64,000 bases of DNA, taken from Hyperoplus lanceolatus (Eukaryota; Chordata; Actinopteri; Uranoscopiformes; Ammodytidae). The stretch is taken from the NCBI GenBank assembly GCA_026929865.2, contig CM049396.1, positions 38,156,501 to 38,220,500 of the forward strand. Direction: 5' to 3'. Shown here piece by piece: positions 10,791 to 22,991 of the stretch. How positions within the stretch are numbered: the first letter of the stretch is position 1; each line of letters begins with the position of its first letter. The notes beneath the pieces are model-generated. The model was not told where the DNA came from, did no database searches, and saw only the letters and a list, made by a program, of their open reading frames with translations. Position numbers and translations under genes: made by a program.

Positions 10791-10968
10791 ATGAATGGGC
10801 GCCATGTTTCAATACGGTGTCCATTTCTTTATATGTCCATGGAAAAGAGGCGCAATTGCGCTAACAAAATGAAAATGGACAAAATGGACCCAGTCCCAGC
10901 ATCCCAGATTGTGAGCAGGCGCACAGGGAAAAGAAGAAAAGCAGAGCTGAACTCTGCTGGAGAACAGG
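10791..10968 (+). CDS. Exon 1 of a gene fragment with a basic N-terminus
   Basis: An open frame runs into a good GTAAGT donor at 10,969. The peptide ends in RTGKRRKAELNSAGEQG, a basic, nuclear-signal-like stretch. The splice phase (one base, then GT from exon 2) makes an uninterrupted reading into exon 2, which is strong support for real splicing. Start choice is uncertain: several ATGs exist (10,791 and MEKRRN further in), and the first lies in sequence (TTTCTTTATATGTCCATGG) that also occurs near 1165-1190, so it may be repeat-derived. The product is not recognised; a nuclear role is only inferred from composition. Confidence 0.55.
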
Positions 10969-11886
10969 GTAAGTTTATTTGGCTAAAGATATCTAACTAT
11001 ATATGTCGATTGCAACTGTATTTATTTCAAAATGATCAATGCTGATAGATAAGAAGTGTTTAATTCGCCTGGTAACTTCAATGAGCCAATCAGAGAGCAC
11101 GTCCTGTTATCAGGCAGATTAAGGGTTCGTAGAACGTAACTGCTGGAGACGAGAGTAGCTGCTGACGAGTGCAGTGTCGATTTTGTAGATTAATAACAGT
11201 TAAAGTGGGTTTGCTGCCAGTATTTCTCGCATGAAGGGTCACGTGTACATCCATTTACATCATTACACATTTACAACTTCCTATCCAACTATTACAGTCC
11301 TCCTGGCTCCTTCATTTCATAGCCTAATGTAGCACACTCATATTGATTGATAATGTTGTACTCATATCTTTTAATAATTAAAAAAAATATTTTTCTTCAA
11401 TAATTTCCATTTTATGTGAGTTAAGTTAGCTCTGTCTACAAATTATACCAGATAAACATATTTTTAGGAAACACAGAACAAACCTATTGAAATTGTATTT
11501 AAGTGCATATTATATATTATAATTAAATTAGCTGGCAGGATAATTGCAACAATATTTATACAAAGCAATTTAAAGTGATCTTGATTTATGTATTTTCAGA
11601 ATGTGAGACATTTCAAAAAATATTTTGGTGATATGATTATATTTATCTTGACTGTCAGTCAGAAATGCAATAGTGTTATGCATCTCTGTCAATAAGAACA
11701 GATTTACTGATAATATTAATTACGATAGCCATATGTGGAGGTTCTGTCACTTAGCTCTGTATGTTTATTTAAATATTTATGCTAAATGGAACTTTTTATC
11801 TTAAAACTTTTATATTGATTATTGCCATACCTACAACCTGCCTTAAGGCTAAAGTAATTGTGTAATTTGTTCTGTTGTAATTCTAG
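10969..11886 (+). other. Intron of the 10.8-13.3 kb gene fragment
   Basis: It runs from the GTAAGT donor to a pyrimidine-rich acceptor TTCTGTTGTAATTCTAG. It is AT-rich, with no coding region and no recognisable element. Confidence 0.5.
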
Positions 11887-12069
11887 GTAATCAGACTGCA
11901 GTGGCCCCAACCACTACCGTGGCTTTCTCCCCCAACACAACTGTGTCTTTGGCCCCAACTGTGACTGGGCCTTTGGCTAAAGCCAAATCCGAAATCACAA
12001 AATACAAGTCAATGCTCGAGTCAATGGAGCAGAAGGTAGAAAGCTTGACCAATGAACGAGACTTTCTTA

Positions 12070-13321
12070 AGGTGCGAACACACCAAACGCGTTGGGTGCG
12101 GTGGCGGCGTTGACAAATCCTATTTTTGCATAGGGAATCATTGGTTTAGGTGCAATGGTGCGTTAGCCGCAGTAAAGGCCTTTGCACACCGGGCGCGACG
12201 CGAATAAACGCAACGTAAAAGCGAATGTTTTGAAATGTGAATTTTGTCGCGTCTCACTTTAAGAAGCGACGTCCCAGAAAAATCGAACTCAGTTCGAAAA
12301 AATAAAAAACGCAAATTCGCGGTGCGAAATGACGGCGCTGGTGTGGAAGCTTGTATTGACTCTGTAAACATTTGTTAATTAACGGATAAATCGCACGAAT
12401 AAAACGCGCCCGGTGTGCAAAGGCCTTAAAGCGGTGCTTTGGACGCGGTAGCCACGTTACCAAAGCGTCACCGCACCATCGAGCAAGTTCAAAAAACTTA
12501 AACTGTTAACGCTCCATCGTGTGACATTTAGCCGTGTTGGCCAATCAGCGGTGAGCTTGACCCGACGTCACGGACATCGGCACGGTGGGAGGACAACACA
12601 GAGGCTGAGAAACACTGAGGAGGAAATGTATTTGCAGCTGGCTGATGATATGAAGCTGCTCGGGGTTGGGTTAGAAGACGTGGGGAAAGTGAGCCAGGAG
12701 AATGGGCTTCCTGGTTAATTCAGTGAATATGTGCGGCTGTGCTTTAGCCGATAAACCAAGTTAGCACCGGTCGGATAGCGTTAGTTAACTCACCCGGTTG
12801 TGTGCGGCCACCACCTCCATATAATGAAGTCCGGGGAACTTTCACAACAAGTACAGCGAAGCACCGGTGTTTAAACGCCTATATCTACGCCAGCCACGGT
12901 CCCGTCACAGCCAGGTAGGGTAATGTAGGCTACTTGCCTTTATTTTCTACTGCTCTGCGCACAATGCTGCTGTAAATGTGTTTGGTATGGTGCTGCCTTG
13001 CTGTTTGTGTTCATTTCCGAGTGGCGTGAATCTGCAATGCTGTTTTAAGGCTATTTGTTCCATTCAGTTGCTGTTTATTTGTCTTTTGGCACAATTGTTG
13101 GCCATGTTGTTGTTGTTTTTGTGCGGACATGATCGCTGTTGTGTCAGGTCGGGTCTGATCGCAGCCATGCTTGATTAGGGAAATAAATATATCGGGGGGG
13201 ATACTAGCTGCAAAGCGTTGGGAGCGTTGAACCATTTTTTGACACAAAATGACCAAGCGCCAGATCAGGTGCGTTGGCCGCGATGGCCACCGCACCCAAT
13301 GCGTTTGGTGTGTTCGCAGCT
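12070..13321. mobile_element. PIF-Harbinger-like element, TTA target duplication
   Basis: TTA (12,067-12,069 and 13,322-13,324) flanks termini AGGTGCGAACACACCAAACG and CGTTTGGTGTGTTCGCAGCT. The inverted repeat extends through GTTGGGTGCGGTGGC with few mismatches. Three-base TWA duplications are the known signature of PIF-Harbinger. There is no transposase; a second small element sits inside. Confidence 0.85.
12176..12426. mobile_element. 251-bp Harbinger-like MITE inside the previous element, TAA duplication
   Basis: Flanked by TAA at 12,173-12,175 and 12,427-12,429. Ends AGGCCTTTGCACACCGGGCG and CGCCCGGTGTGCAAAGGCCT are perfect inverted repeats. It is too short to code. Confidence 0.9.
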
Positions 13322-13342
13322 TTAGGTCTCAACTTGCTGGTG

Positions 13343-13633
13343 GTGAGTAAATCTACAAATATTAAACACATTTTTATTTTATTTATGCATTATTATTGTC
13401 TGTGTTTAGCGATTTAAGATACATGTCCTTTCCTTTGTGTTAAGACAAGTGTCTGTGAACAAATTAGTAATCAAATGTGTGATGACAGATTGTTTATTTT
13501 TCAAAATAAATAAATACAATTATTTATTCTATTGGTTAATACAATCAGTTTTAGTGACAGCCTAGACATCATGGAAAAAGCTGAATAATGTTACAATATA
13601 AACACAAGTTACTCCACATGCAAACAGGGTTGT
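13343..13633. other. Downstream flank or intron, nothing recognised
   Basis: AT-rich sequence starting at the GTGAGT donor. I see no exon or element ends. Confidence 0.4.
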
Positions 13634-14667
13634 AAACTGGCTTGCGTTAGCCATGATCCGGTTGCATAAAAGCGGAGGGACATAAGTTACCATGGAGATT
13701 TATCCTTTATGTTTAGCCTGGTCGGGACCAGGCTAAACATAAAGGATAAACTTATTCTGTTGCCTGATTGGCTCAGTCAGCTGTCACTCCGATCTGAAAT
13801 CAAGGTGTTTAACAGTTATTCCATGATTTTCTGTGTACTGCTTCATTTTCATTAGCCTGTTTTAAAGTACCACATAAAAGACTGCATTGTCATTTAGTTA
13901 AATAGTTCTTATTTTTATTATTTAACCTTAACCATTTATAATTAACTTAATTATAATTACATTAAGATGAAATTATATAAATTATAATAATTTATGTGAT
14001 AGTCTTTTCATATTGCAGGCTATATTTATACAATTGATTATTGATGAGAGATGACGTTGCAAATGTAGGTCAAATAAATTCACTTTGTACCTATAACTAT
14101 ATCGAGGTGCATCTAAAACAAAATTAAATATCAATGAAAAGTTCCTTTTTTCTGTAATTTAATTCAAAACGTGAAACTTAAATATATTCTAGATTCATTA
14201 CGCATTAAGTGAAATTAATCTAGAACAAACATACTTTTCAGAAGGTCGACATTTCTGTATTATAAATCCTTTTTCTGATTGGTTGTATGCAATATTCTAA
14301 TATTTTGAGATACTGGATTTTTTATTCCATGATCAATCAATCATCCAAAAAAAAGGCCTGACATATTTCACTTTGTGTAATGAATCTACAAAGTTTCACT
14401 TTTTGAATGGACTTTCCATGATATTCTATTTTTTTAATGCACCTGCAGACTGCTCACTGTCAACTATTTTATCATAAAACAATGCAGGGACATCAAGATT
14501 AGTTTGCAGAGAATGCATGTGCTGTATGAAATGAACTGCCCCCTGACTTATGGTTTAAACTAGCAAGGGATTGTGGGAAAATGGGCCGTCTTTTCCCTTT
14601 TTACATCAGTAAATCTGTGTTCAATCTCTGGGTCTACCTCTTAATTCCACTTTTATGCAATAGGCCC
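13634..14667. mobile_element. Harbinger-type composite, copy 1, inner part (left end truncated)
   Basis: It opens mid-element with GCGTTAGCCATGATCCGGTT, includes an internal palindrome GTTTAGCCTGGTCGGGACCAGGCTAAAC, and ends ACTTTTATGCAATAGGCCC. The same sequence runs at 18,727-18,899 plus 22,244-22,990 in copy 2, where an insertion interrupts it. The left terminus (GGGCCTGTTGCATAAAAC in copy 2) is absent here. A 71-codon frame at 14,581 has no domain. Confidence 0.75.
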
Positions 14668-14670
14668 CAG

Positions 14671-16425
14671 AGGGGTATACTACGAAACAAACTCAACAGA
14701 GCCTGGCTCTCTTTTTTTGATCTGGTTCAACATAACACATACCCTCGCTCAGAGCTAACCGGTATCACAAAGGAAGTTATCAACCTCCTATGTTGAACAA
14801 GGGTTTCGGCATCATGCTCTGTGCGCGTCCCCATGACAGGGGGCGTTTGACCCATCATTTGACTCTGCATCCGCTCAAAATGGACTGATCTTGTGCCGCA
14901 GATAATAATTATAATAATTGATTGGATTTATATAGCGCTTTTCAAGGTACTCAAAGCACTTTACAGGGTTCCAGGTTCAATTCGTTCACACACAGTCATA
15001 CCGGTGGTGGTAAACTACGATAGTAGCCACAGTTGCCCTGGGGCAGACTGACAGAAGCGAGGCTGCCATTCCGCGCCATCGGCCCCTCCGACCACCACCT
15101 CAAACATACAGCAGTCATACACATTCACACGAGGCAAGGTGGGTGAAGTGTCTTGCCCAGGGACACTACGACCATGACACAAGCGGCCGGGCGGGGATCG
15201 AACCGCCAACCCTAGGATCGTTTGCCAACCAGCTTAACCACCTGAGCCACAGTCGCCCCAACTAAGCTAACTTTACACAAACGGACTGATTGTGAGCAGC
15301 TGAGTAAAACAAAAGTGTGTCGCCAACTTCATTCAAGAGGAAGAGTTTGTCAGTCTGAATTATCACAGCAGAAATCAGAGAGCTGAAAAAAACTCTTAAT
15401 GCAAATAAGGAGAGTGGAATGCTGCCAGCATGGAAATTATTTATTTATCTTGCCGATCATTTCTCGCAGTGCGTAACGTGACATTATAAAACAATGAAAC
15501 GTTGAACTCGGATTTAAACACTATACCATTTAGCCTAATATATATATAGGCTACTTTGCTATATTTATAGCACTACGCCTATAGTCCACTTAAGAATGTA
15601 ATTTAAGTCTGACACTGTCCCCAAATGAATAGCCTATGGAAAATCACTTTAGGTTTGGGCCACATCATAATTAATACAATTTTGATTTAGACTATTAGCC
15701 TTTTATTTGAATCTTACAAATACCAATAGGCCTACATTAAAAAACCTGTAGTCTGTATTTTTCGGACAAATATGAAACTACTGTGAGAAGCTTAACCTGC
15801 GAGTCTGCAGCGATGTCCGAACTGTGACAGCTGTCACCTGTCACGTCCCAACTGTAATCGCTACTGATGAAAAGAAAGACGTCTACAGTGAAATAATGTT
15901 GCAAACTGTGATTTTATTGAATGCTTTATTAAGATCCAGGGTGTGTAGATCGCCAGGTAAAACCATTTGAGGTGAGAGCATAGAGTGGCGCTGCATACAG
16001 TAGGTCTAGGCTATTTAACATTTTCTGCATTAATAACTGTATGCATGTGGCAAAAAGCCGCAGCGCGATGTTACAGTTCACTCTGCTGTAAGCCTTATGT
16101 CACGGCTTTGTTTCATTCATTAACTTACTGATCAATAAGTTTACTTATTTAACGAGTTTCCTCAGTGAGAATATATTGCTCAGACATTATAGTCAGGTCC
16201 GCGGGATTTCAAAATGTGTAGTTTCCTTAAAGGGCAGCGCTCTGAGCCGAATTTAAGCTCAAACTCTGAAACAAAAACTGGTCTGGGCAGGTTAGCCGTG
16301 CAGCCTCTGTTACCACGGTGATCTAGCCAGGTAGAAAGAGAGCCACCTTTCGTGATACTGAAAACTCTGGCTTTAGACTCAACAGACCTCGCTCAGCCCT
16401 TAATCTCGCTTCGTAGTACACCCCT
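14671..16425. mobile_element. Harbinger-like element with CAG target duplication
   Basis: CAG at 14,668-14,670 and 16,426-16,428 flanks AGGGGTATACTACGAAAC and CTTCGTAGTACACCCCT, an inverted pair of about 20 bp. Excising it joins GGCCCCAGGACTTCATGG, which is the reverse complement of the intact junction in copy 2 (18,670-18,684). The interior carries a SINE at 14,903-15,257. No transposase is seen. Classification is by TIR style and 3-bp TSD. Confidence 0.8.
14903..15257 (-). repeat. tRNA-derived SINE, second copy
   Basis: Same family and orientation as 9,778-10,132: box B GGTTCGATCCCCG, core GGGCAAGACACTTCACCC, tail AAGCGCTATATAAATCCAAT and a degenerate AT-rich terminal repeat. It lies inside the CAG-flanked Harbinger-like element, so it is younger than that insertion. 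Confidence 0.9.
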
Positions 16426-16428
16426 CAG

Positions 16429-16561
16429 GACTTCATGGTCTCAGACTAACTAAACCTAATTTAAGCCATATCCATGAAAGTGACTTAAATGTCCCAGTTT
16501 AACTAGTCCACATTAAGGCCTACTCCTGGCTTAATCTAGGCCCCGTCTGTGAAACCGGCCC
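16429..16561. mobile_element. Right arm of composite copy 1, ending CTGTGAAACCGGCCC
   Basis: This 133-bp arm is the reverse complement, with few changes, of 18,543-18,678. Together they show that the composite family has long inverted arms with Harbinger-type termini (GGGCCGGTTTCACAGACAGG). Confidence 0.75.
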
Positions 16562-16895
16562 TGTGTGTTATCTCTACTAAGTATAGGTCAAGAGGGGTCG
16601 TAGTAATTATTTAGTGGACAGTGGTATTTTCTATTGATGATAATGATAAACTAGGCTTGTCTCTTATCAGAGTTAACGTCAATTATCTCAAGTGACATAA
16701 ATCAACACCATGCTAACTTTGTTAGGTCAACTAGGCATGTATTTGTCAAAATGGAGATTGCCTGGTTCCTTGATAGCTGGAGTTAACTAACAGCAGTGAT
16801 GATGACATACTTTCCCCTTAATGTCCAATTCCAATCTATCAGATTTCTATTGAAAGCTAAACATCAGTGTGGCACTGCCATGTGGATACACTATG
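16562..16895. other. Nothing recognised
   Basis: No ORF with a domain and no inverted termini. Confidence 0.4.
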
Positions 16896-17003
16896 CAGCT
16901 AAGGGTGTAAGGTCAGGGTGTCAAACTGTATGGAATGTACAGCCCACTGAGGCAAATGTCTATTTGTGATATTGGGCTATACAAATAAAACTGATTTGAT
17001 TTG
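16896..17003 (+). repeat. 3' tail of an L2-type LINE or related SINE
   Basis: TTTGTGATATTGGGCTATAC is followed by AAATAAAACTGATTTGATTTG. A TGATTTGATTTG terminal repeat after an AATAAA-like word is the usual ending of fish L2-group LINEs. Only the last ~100 bp are present, as expected from 5' truncation. Confidence 0.7.
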
Positions 17004-18542
17004 ATTTGCAGCTGAGAGGTAACCCGTTGCAAGGTAGCAGGGAAAACGTGGAATGGATCTTTCTTATATGGAAAATCTCCCTATGATCAGACGGAATGGA
17101 TTAAATTGACAGAGCACTCTTTAAACAACACTGCGTCGACCTAAATAATTATTTCATGACAAATACCGGGGTCCGGACCTCGGTGACCTCAACAGTGCTT
17201 ACGGCTATAGGCCACTCTCTTTGGTATGCAAAAGCTGTTTAGCTATCCCTGTCTTAAGAACTAGGCCAGGCCTCCCAAGGTCACACTTCCAGGGTGTACT
17301 GTATAGGCTTGGCAAAAGTTGCTCTATACTCCTGAGGCGTCAACCAGGGAGAAAATGAACAGACAGTGTTTTTCGGGCCGGTTCCTGTGGGAGAGATGGA
17401 TGACTGCCACCTCTGATCGCATCTTGATCTCCTCGGCAGAACACTCTATTATGCCCAAACAACAGTTTACCCTCCACACAAAGTTATGGTGTGGTGTAAA
17501 TCACTTATTTCTCAATAAAAAAAAAGCTGTTAGTGACAACTTGGCACAATAACGTCACCTTGGACAAAAGGTCCAAATGATTAGATAGTAAACAATCGTA
17601 AGCTGCCTGGGGATTGCAGATCATGGTGGATCAAGAAAAGAACATGTTGGAAATTTAAATGTTTTTATCATTTGTTTATTATAGTGAAAAAAGCATCAAT
17701 ATCTACTGTTACAGACTAAAATCCAGTAAACAACAATAGGCAATTCTGAAGGGTTGAGAACTACTATTTACAAAGTTAAACATCTACTAAGGTTTGCAAA
17801 CCTTTTTTTTAGGAACTTGACAGTCAAATTATGTTTGTCCTTGTAATGTTGTGCAGCAAAAATGCAAGATTAGCTCATTCATAGAAGTTATTGCCGGATT
17901 GTTGCTCATTGATCTTTGTGGAAGAGGGAATCGCATTCAAAATTTTAAATATTGGTTCACTACCTTGAACCGGTAATACGCCCACAGTGATTAAGGCAAT
18001 GCTTATTTGTTTTGCAGATATCTGGTTATAACACTCAGTAATGAGATATGTTGACAAATTAAAAAACAGAATAGGCCACCATATCATCACCAAGGATTCC
18101 ATGCATACCATATTTCATTCTAAACCAGAAAATGTCAACCTCATGGTGGTGCTAGAGGAAATATCAACAACAGAATCCTCTTCTACAGACTCATTGTCTG
18201 AAATGATTCTGTAACACTTTACAATAAGGGTACATTAATTATGCATATGGAAATTAGTCAACAATATTAAAAGATATTTCAACCTTGTCCACAGTTAACC
18301 GACCAACTGAAATTTCCCCAGAAACAAATGGTCAGAGGTCAGGATATCCTGACCTTTAGTCCATTAAGCCCAATAATGAAGAAATGAGTCTCTGCTACAC
18401 AATAGCATCGTTTGATCCTTTTTCATGCCTGGTTAACATCAATGCCACCAATGTGTTAAATGAATATAGTTCCCCCTCAATACCTATAACTGATAAAACA
18501 TATATATTTTTTAAATTTCACTTTGAGAAAAGTCTTCACATA
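17004..18542. other. No gene recognised; one short repeat fragment
   Basis: Frames at 17,319-17,552 (+) and 17,875-18,111 (-) have no recognisable domain and weak coding character. A TAACACTTTACAATAAGGG fragment at about 18,211-18,240 belongs to the family at the left end of the window. Confidence 0.45.
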
Positions 18543-19044
18543 GGGCCGGTTTCACAGACAGGGCCTAGATTAAGCCAGGAGTAGGCCTTAATGTGGACTA
18601 GTTAAACTGGGACGTTTAAATCACTGTCATGGATATGGCTTAAGTTTGGCTTAGTTTGTCTGAGACTATGAAGTCCTGGGGCCTGTTGCATAAAACTAAG
18701 ATGAGGGATTAACCTAGGATATTTTGGTTATCCTGGCTTGAGTTAGCCATGATCCGGTTGCATAAAAGCGGAGGGACATAAGTTACCATGGAGATTTATC
18801 CTTTACATTTAGCCTGGTCGGGACCAGGCTAATCGTAAAGGATAAACTTATTCTGTTGCCTGATTGGCTCAGTCAGCTGTCACTCCGATCTGAAATCAAT
18901 AGGGATGGGAATTGATAAGAATTTAGCGATTCCAATTCTGCTTATCGATCCGATTCCTTATCGATTCTCATTGGGTGAGAGAATATGTACAAATTAGTTT
19001 GTTTGTATTAACTCTCTTTAATATCTGATCAGAAGTGTCTAGTG

Positions 19045-20110
19045 CAGTGCTTCTCAAATGGTGGGGCGCGACCCGGTGGGGTCTCAGGGGGGGCGCGAGC
19101 GGCAGGGGGGACTTAGTGTTTTTTTTTTAATTTTTTTTTTTATATATATTTTTTTTTTCTTAAATAAACATTATACCAAGGGTCAGAAGTGTAACAGAAT
19201 TTAGATCTTACAAAGAAAGGGAGTATCCACTCATTGGACAGAAGGCTGTCAACATCTTACTACCCTTTGCCACATCCTATCTGTGTGAGATGGGCTTTTC
19301 CACTGTTGCTGCACTCAAGACAAAGTACAGGTCCCAGCTTAACATTGAGCAAGAGTTAAGAGTAGCAGTATCAAGTTTGAAGCCCAGATTTGGAATGATG
19401 TGCACTGCAAAGAGGGCTCACTGCAGCCACTAAAATACAGAGCAAATTGTATTTTTGTGTATTATAAGCAGAATGTGTTCATATAAAACAGACAAATAGG
19501 GAAATAAGTTCAAAATAATTGTGAAGGTGAATTTAGTTATATTAAAAAAGCTCAAACTGATGTAGCTGCCAGTTTCAAATAGTTCAGGGTTCAAGGCTTT
19601 TTTAATGTCTTGTGTTATGTTCAGGGAAAGTATGCAAATTGTACATTAAATATTGTTGCAAATGTTGCACACAAAGAGTAATGTCTATTTTTAAGTCATA
19701 TATATTTTTGAAAGGGAATAAGCTGATGAAGCTGACTGACAAGTGACCAATGTTTACTGTCTAAAAATGTTATTAATTAAATGAAAACCCCAGTGAATCA
19801 TTTGCTCTTGTTTCTGTGTTTTGAGATTCACACAGACTGAACGGTCTTGTTTAAATGTTACAAATTGAGTTAATAAACTTGGAAATTGTTTTAAGATGTT
19901 GCAGATGTCAGCAAATTTTATTAATCTATTTTAATAATAAGGTGATTGTATGCAGAATGCTGGTGCTAGCAACTCAAACTCATATATAACTCTTATACAG
20001 ATAAATAAATAAATATTAGCAGGTTCTCAATAGTATTTCAATTTAGGGGGGTCGCGAAAAAATTTCAGTCTCCTAGGGGGGGCATGACAGAAAATAATTG
20101 AGAAGCACTG
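19045..20110 (+). mobile_element. Charlie-like hAT, internally deleted, 8-bp TSD GTCTAGTG
   Basis: Perfect GTCTAGTG duplicates at 19,037-19,044 and 20,111-20,118. Termini CAGTGCTTCTCAA and TTGAGAAGCACTG are inverted, followed by GGTGGGGCGCGACCC and GGGGGTCGCG-type subterminal words. The length of 1066 bp and a surviving transposase tail show internal deletion of an autonomous element. Confidence 0.95.
19212..19433 (+). pseudogene. hAT (Charlie/ZBED5-like) transposase C-terminus
   Basis: An open stretch ends in TAA at 19,431. It reads EYPLIGQKAVNILLPFATSY, then LCEMGFSTVAALKTKYRSQL, then NIEQELRVAVSSLKPRF. This matches the hAT C-terminal dimerisation block (EYP.L...A..ILLPFATTYLCE.GFS..). The DDE core and BED finger are missing, removed by internal deletion, so no protein is expected. 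The frame is intact over the retained ~70 residues, indicating a fairly young deletion derivative. Confidence 0.9.
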
Positions 20111-20604
20111 GTCTAGTGTATGCATTGAAAGATTATCAAGCTACTTTAGGATTAGGAAATTGTCAATTTTCACATTAATTGGTCCAGACAATTTTTTTTT
20201 TTGGTTTTTAAGCCCAAATGCCCTTATGTGCCCTACAAACTAAAAACACATACTTAAAACAGTCAAGGAAGAGCTTGTGCCTTTTGGAATATTAACAGTG
20301 CTCATTGGCATTTAAAACAAAATTCAACTGACAGAAAAAACACAAATAAGTCTTTTGAAAAGATAATACCAACTCTTTTTATGCAGAACAATTATCATGT
20401 TTGCAGGAAGGATACGAGATCTTTAATGTATGTTAAGTGTTATTATATGATTGCGCCCTTACTCTGAAAGGCCAATGTGATGATGTCACTATGTTAACGC
20501 CTCAGGTCAAACTGTCACGACTGCACAGTAGACAGTCATGTAGGCTATTCAAGAAGAGAATAAATACACCATAAAGGCTTTAAGAGAATGTATCACTTTG
20601 CTTA

Positions 20605-21407
20605 GGGCCCGTGTCCACCTAACGCCTTTTTCCAGCGTTAAACGCTGGCTGTGCGCTCGGGAGTGTGTCTACTGAGCGTTTTTTTCGACCGCTTTTTTCA
20701 AGCGTTTTTTTCGACCGCTTTTTTCAAGCGTTTTATGAGCTGGGAGAGAGCGCTGTGATCAGAGGAGAAAAAAAGCAGATCGTCACCTGTCAGTCAGACC
20801 TATCAACACTGGTTTAACTGTTTAGGTTTGCTGTTTTCTATTTAAATCGTTACATTTTAATATGAGTAGTCTTATGAAACAGAGAATACTTTCCACCATC
20901 CTCTGTTTGGATGAGGAGTTATCGCGGCTCCTGCAAAACACACGGAGCAAGTTGTAGGCTGACGTGTGCGCATGAAACGATCCGTAGGAGATAAAAAATA
21001 CAGCGAATCAAGTGTTCGCCTAATATGCTCCCACAAACGGGCTCTCCTCCCTCTGTTCTGGTCATTTTAAGTCACTATTTTCGTACAGTTTCGGGTAAAC
21101 AGAGGCGGAAAAAGCAGTTTCTCTTCCGTCTTCTTTGTTGCTAAGGCGACGAGTCCCGACGATCTAATATCTGATTGGACCTTTGAAAAAAGCGGCGGTG
21201 ACGTCCCCACCGCCTTTCTGAAAAGTTGAACTTTTTTCAACTTGCAAATCTCGAAGCGGCCGCACAAAAAGTAAAAAAACGCTCGAAAAAAAACGCTGCG
21301 CCTTTTCTCCGAGCGGCCGCCTTTTGCCGAAGCGGCCGCTTCTCATTGGGAATCAATTGAAAAAAGGCGCTTGCGGTGGGAAAAAGGCGTTAGGTGGACA
21401 CGGGCCC
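20605..21407. mobile_element. 803-bp Harbinger-like MITE, TTA duplication, GC-rich inverted ends
   Basis: TTA at 20,602-20,604 and 21,408-21,410. Termini GGGCCCGTGTCCACCTAACG and CGTTAGGTGGACACGGGCCC are perfect, and pairing continues into CCTTTTTCC. Subterminal regions repeat GAC/CGCTTTTTTC and AGCGGCCGC words. No coding region. Confidence 0.92.
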
Positions 21408-22991
21408 TTATTCTTCACCACGCCAACGACAAGGAGTCACCGCTCCATCTCAGCTTTACAATGTACGCTGTTATGTTCACCGCGCTGTTTATTAGGCTAA
21501 TATAATGTCCCTGCATCAGACACGTAGCGGATGGTTTTATACACATCGATCGCTCAAGTAATCCAAGGCACAGCTTTTTGTATCGGGCAGAGAGCGTTAT
21601 TTTAAGTGTGTCTTACTGTCTTTATAAAGCGTATTGTTAAAGTTTCCTTACCACCGGACCGCCGAGTCCCGCTGTGTGTTGTTTTGCGTTCGTCGCCACT
21701 GCTGTGCTTCAAGGCAGCATTTAACAGCTGATGAACGAGAGTAAACAGCGGGCCTTTGGAAGCGAATAAGAAATCCTTTTTTCCTGTTTGTATGCTGTTC
21801 TCGCCTTTTTATGTATCTCCCTCTTTCACTTGCCCACACCTAGGCTTACACACACATTAATTCATATAGCCTACATTGTATGTTCAAATCCAAGTGATGG
21901 GCAATTCTGGTGCCGAGTAAGGCAGCGGACGTTTAAAAGTTCAACCGTCAGGACCGCAGTCTGCGCGCTTGCTTGTGCACAAGTCATTTGATGAAATGGA
22001 AACTTTACCGTATTGTTGCCTTTTCATGTGTAATACAACCACACTTTAGAGCGCTTCTGCCTCAACGTCATGTTTGCTGCGTTCTGAACCAAAACAAAGC
22101 AGCACGTGTCATGAAGTCATGACGCATTTGCTACGAGCGGAACCGATAAGCGGCATCGTTAAGCAGGCATGTTAACGATTCCAAGGAATTGGTTGACTCG
22201 GAACCGGGTCTGAACAAGAACCGGTTCTCGATTCCCATCCCTAGTTATTCCATGATCTTCTGTGTAATGCTTTAGTTTCATTACCTGTTTTAAGGTAACA
22301 CATAAAATACTGCATTGTCATTTAGTTAAATAGTTCTTATTTTTATTATTTAACCTTAACCATTTATAATTAACTTACTTATAATTACATTAAGATGAAA
22401 TTATATAAATTATAATAATTTATGTGATAGTCTGTTCATATTGCAGACTATATTTATACAATTGATTATCGATGGCAGATGACGTTGCAAATGTGGGTCA
22501 AATAAATTCACTTTGTACTGAAAAATTCCTTTTTTCTGTAATTTAATTCAAAAAGTGAAACTTAAATATATTATAGATTCATTACACATTAAGTGAAATT
22601 AATCTAGAATAAAGATACTTTTCAGACGGTCGACATTTCTGTTTGGTTGTATGCAATATTCTATTATTTTGAGATACTGGATTTTTATTCCATGATCAAT
22701 CAATCATCCAAAAAAAGGCCTGACATATTTCACTTTGTGTAATGAATCTATGAAAGTTTCACTTTTTGAATGGACTTTCCATGATATTCTATATTCTAAA
22801 TGCACCTGCAGACTGCTCACTGTCAACTATTTTATCATAAAAAAATGCAGGGACATCAAGAGTAGTTGGCAGAGAATACATCTGCTGTATGAAATGAACT
22901 GCTCCCTCACTTACGATTTAAACTACAAGGCATTGTGGGAAAATGGGCCGTCTTTTCCATTTTTACATCAGTAAATCTGTGTTCGATCTCT

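Larger units (their letters stand above)
11887..13342 (+). pseudogene. Exon 2 with a coiled coil, interrupted by a Harbinger-like insertion
   Basis: Coding sequence occupies 11,887-12,069 and 13,325-13,342. The first part encodes a Thr/Pro-rich stretch (VAPTTTVAFSPNTTV), then a heptad-like helix (ITKYKSMLESMEQKVESLT) ending NERDFL. The element at 12,070-13,321 splits this codon run. Removing it with one TTA copy restores RDFLRSQLAG and then a GTGAGT donor at 13,343, so the insertion clearly hit a coding exon. Unless the insert is spliced out, the host frame now runs into the element and stops. The family is not recognised. The mix of basic N-terminus and coiled coil is common among fish multicopy nuclear proteins. 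Confidence 0.6.
18900..22243. mobile_element. hAT element of the TAGGGATGGGAA family, opened by two insertions
   Basis: Termini TAGGGATGGGAATTGATAAG and GGTTCTCGATTCCCATCCCTA are inverted over the outer ~13 bp. Compared with composite copy 1, about 12 bp of target (AGGTGTTTAACA) are missing at the insertion point and no 8-bp TSD remains. The insertion or a later event therefore removed bases. Its own 2.3-3.3 kb interior has no intact transposase. The copy at 8,181-9,125 is its truncated relative. Confidence 0.75.

Noticed and set aside
17875-18111. Minus-strand 78-codon frame as a transposase piece
   Set aside because: No DDE, RT or zinc-finger motif, and no neighbouring element ends.
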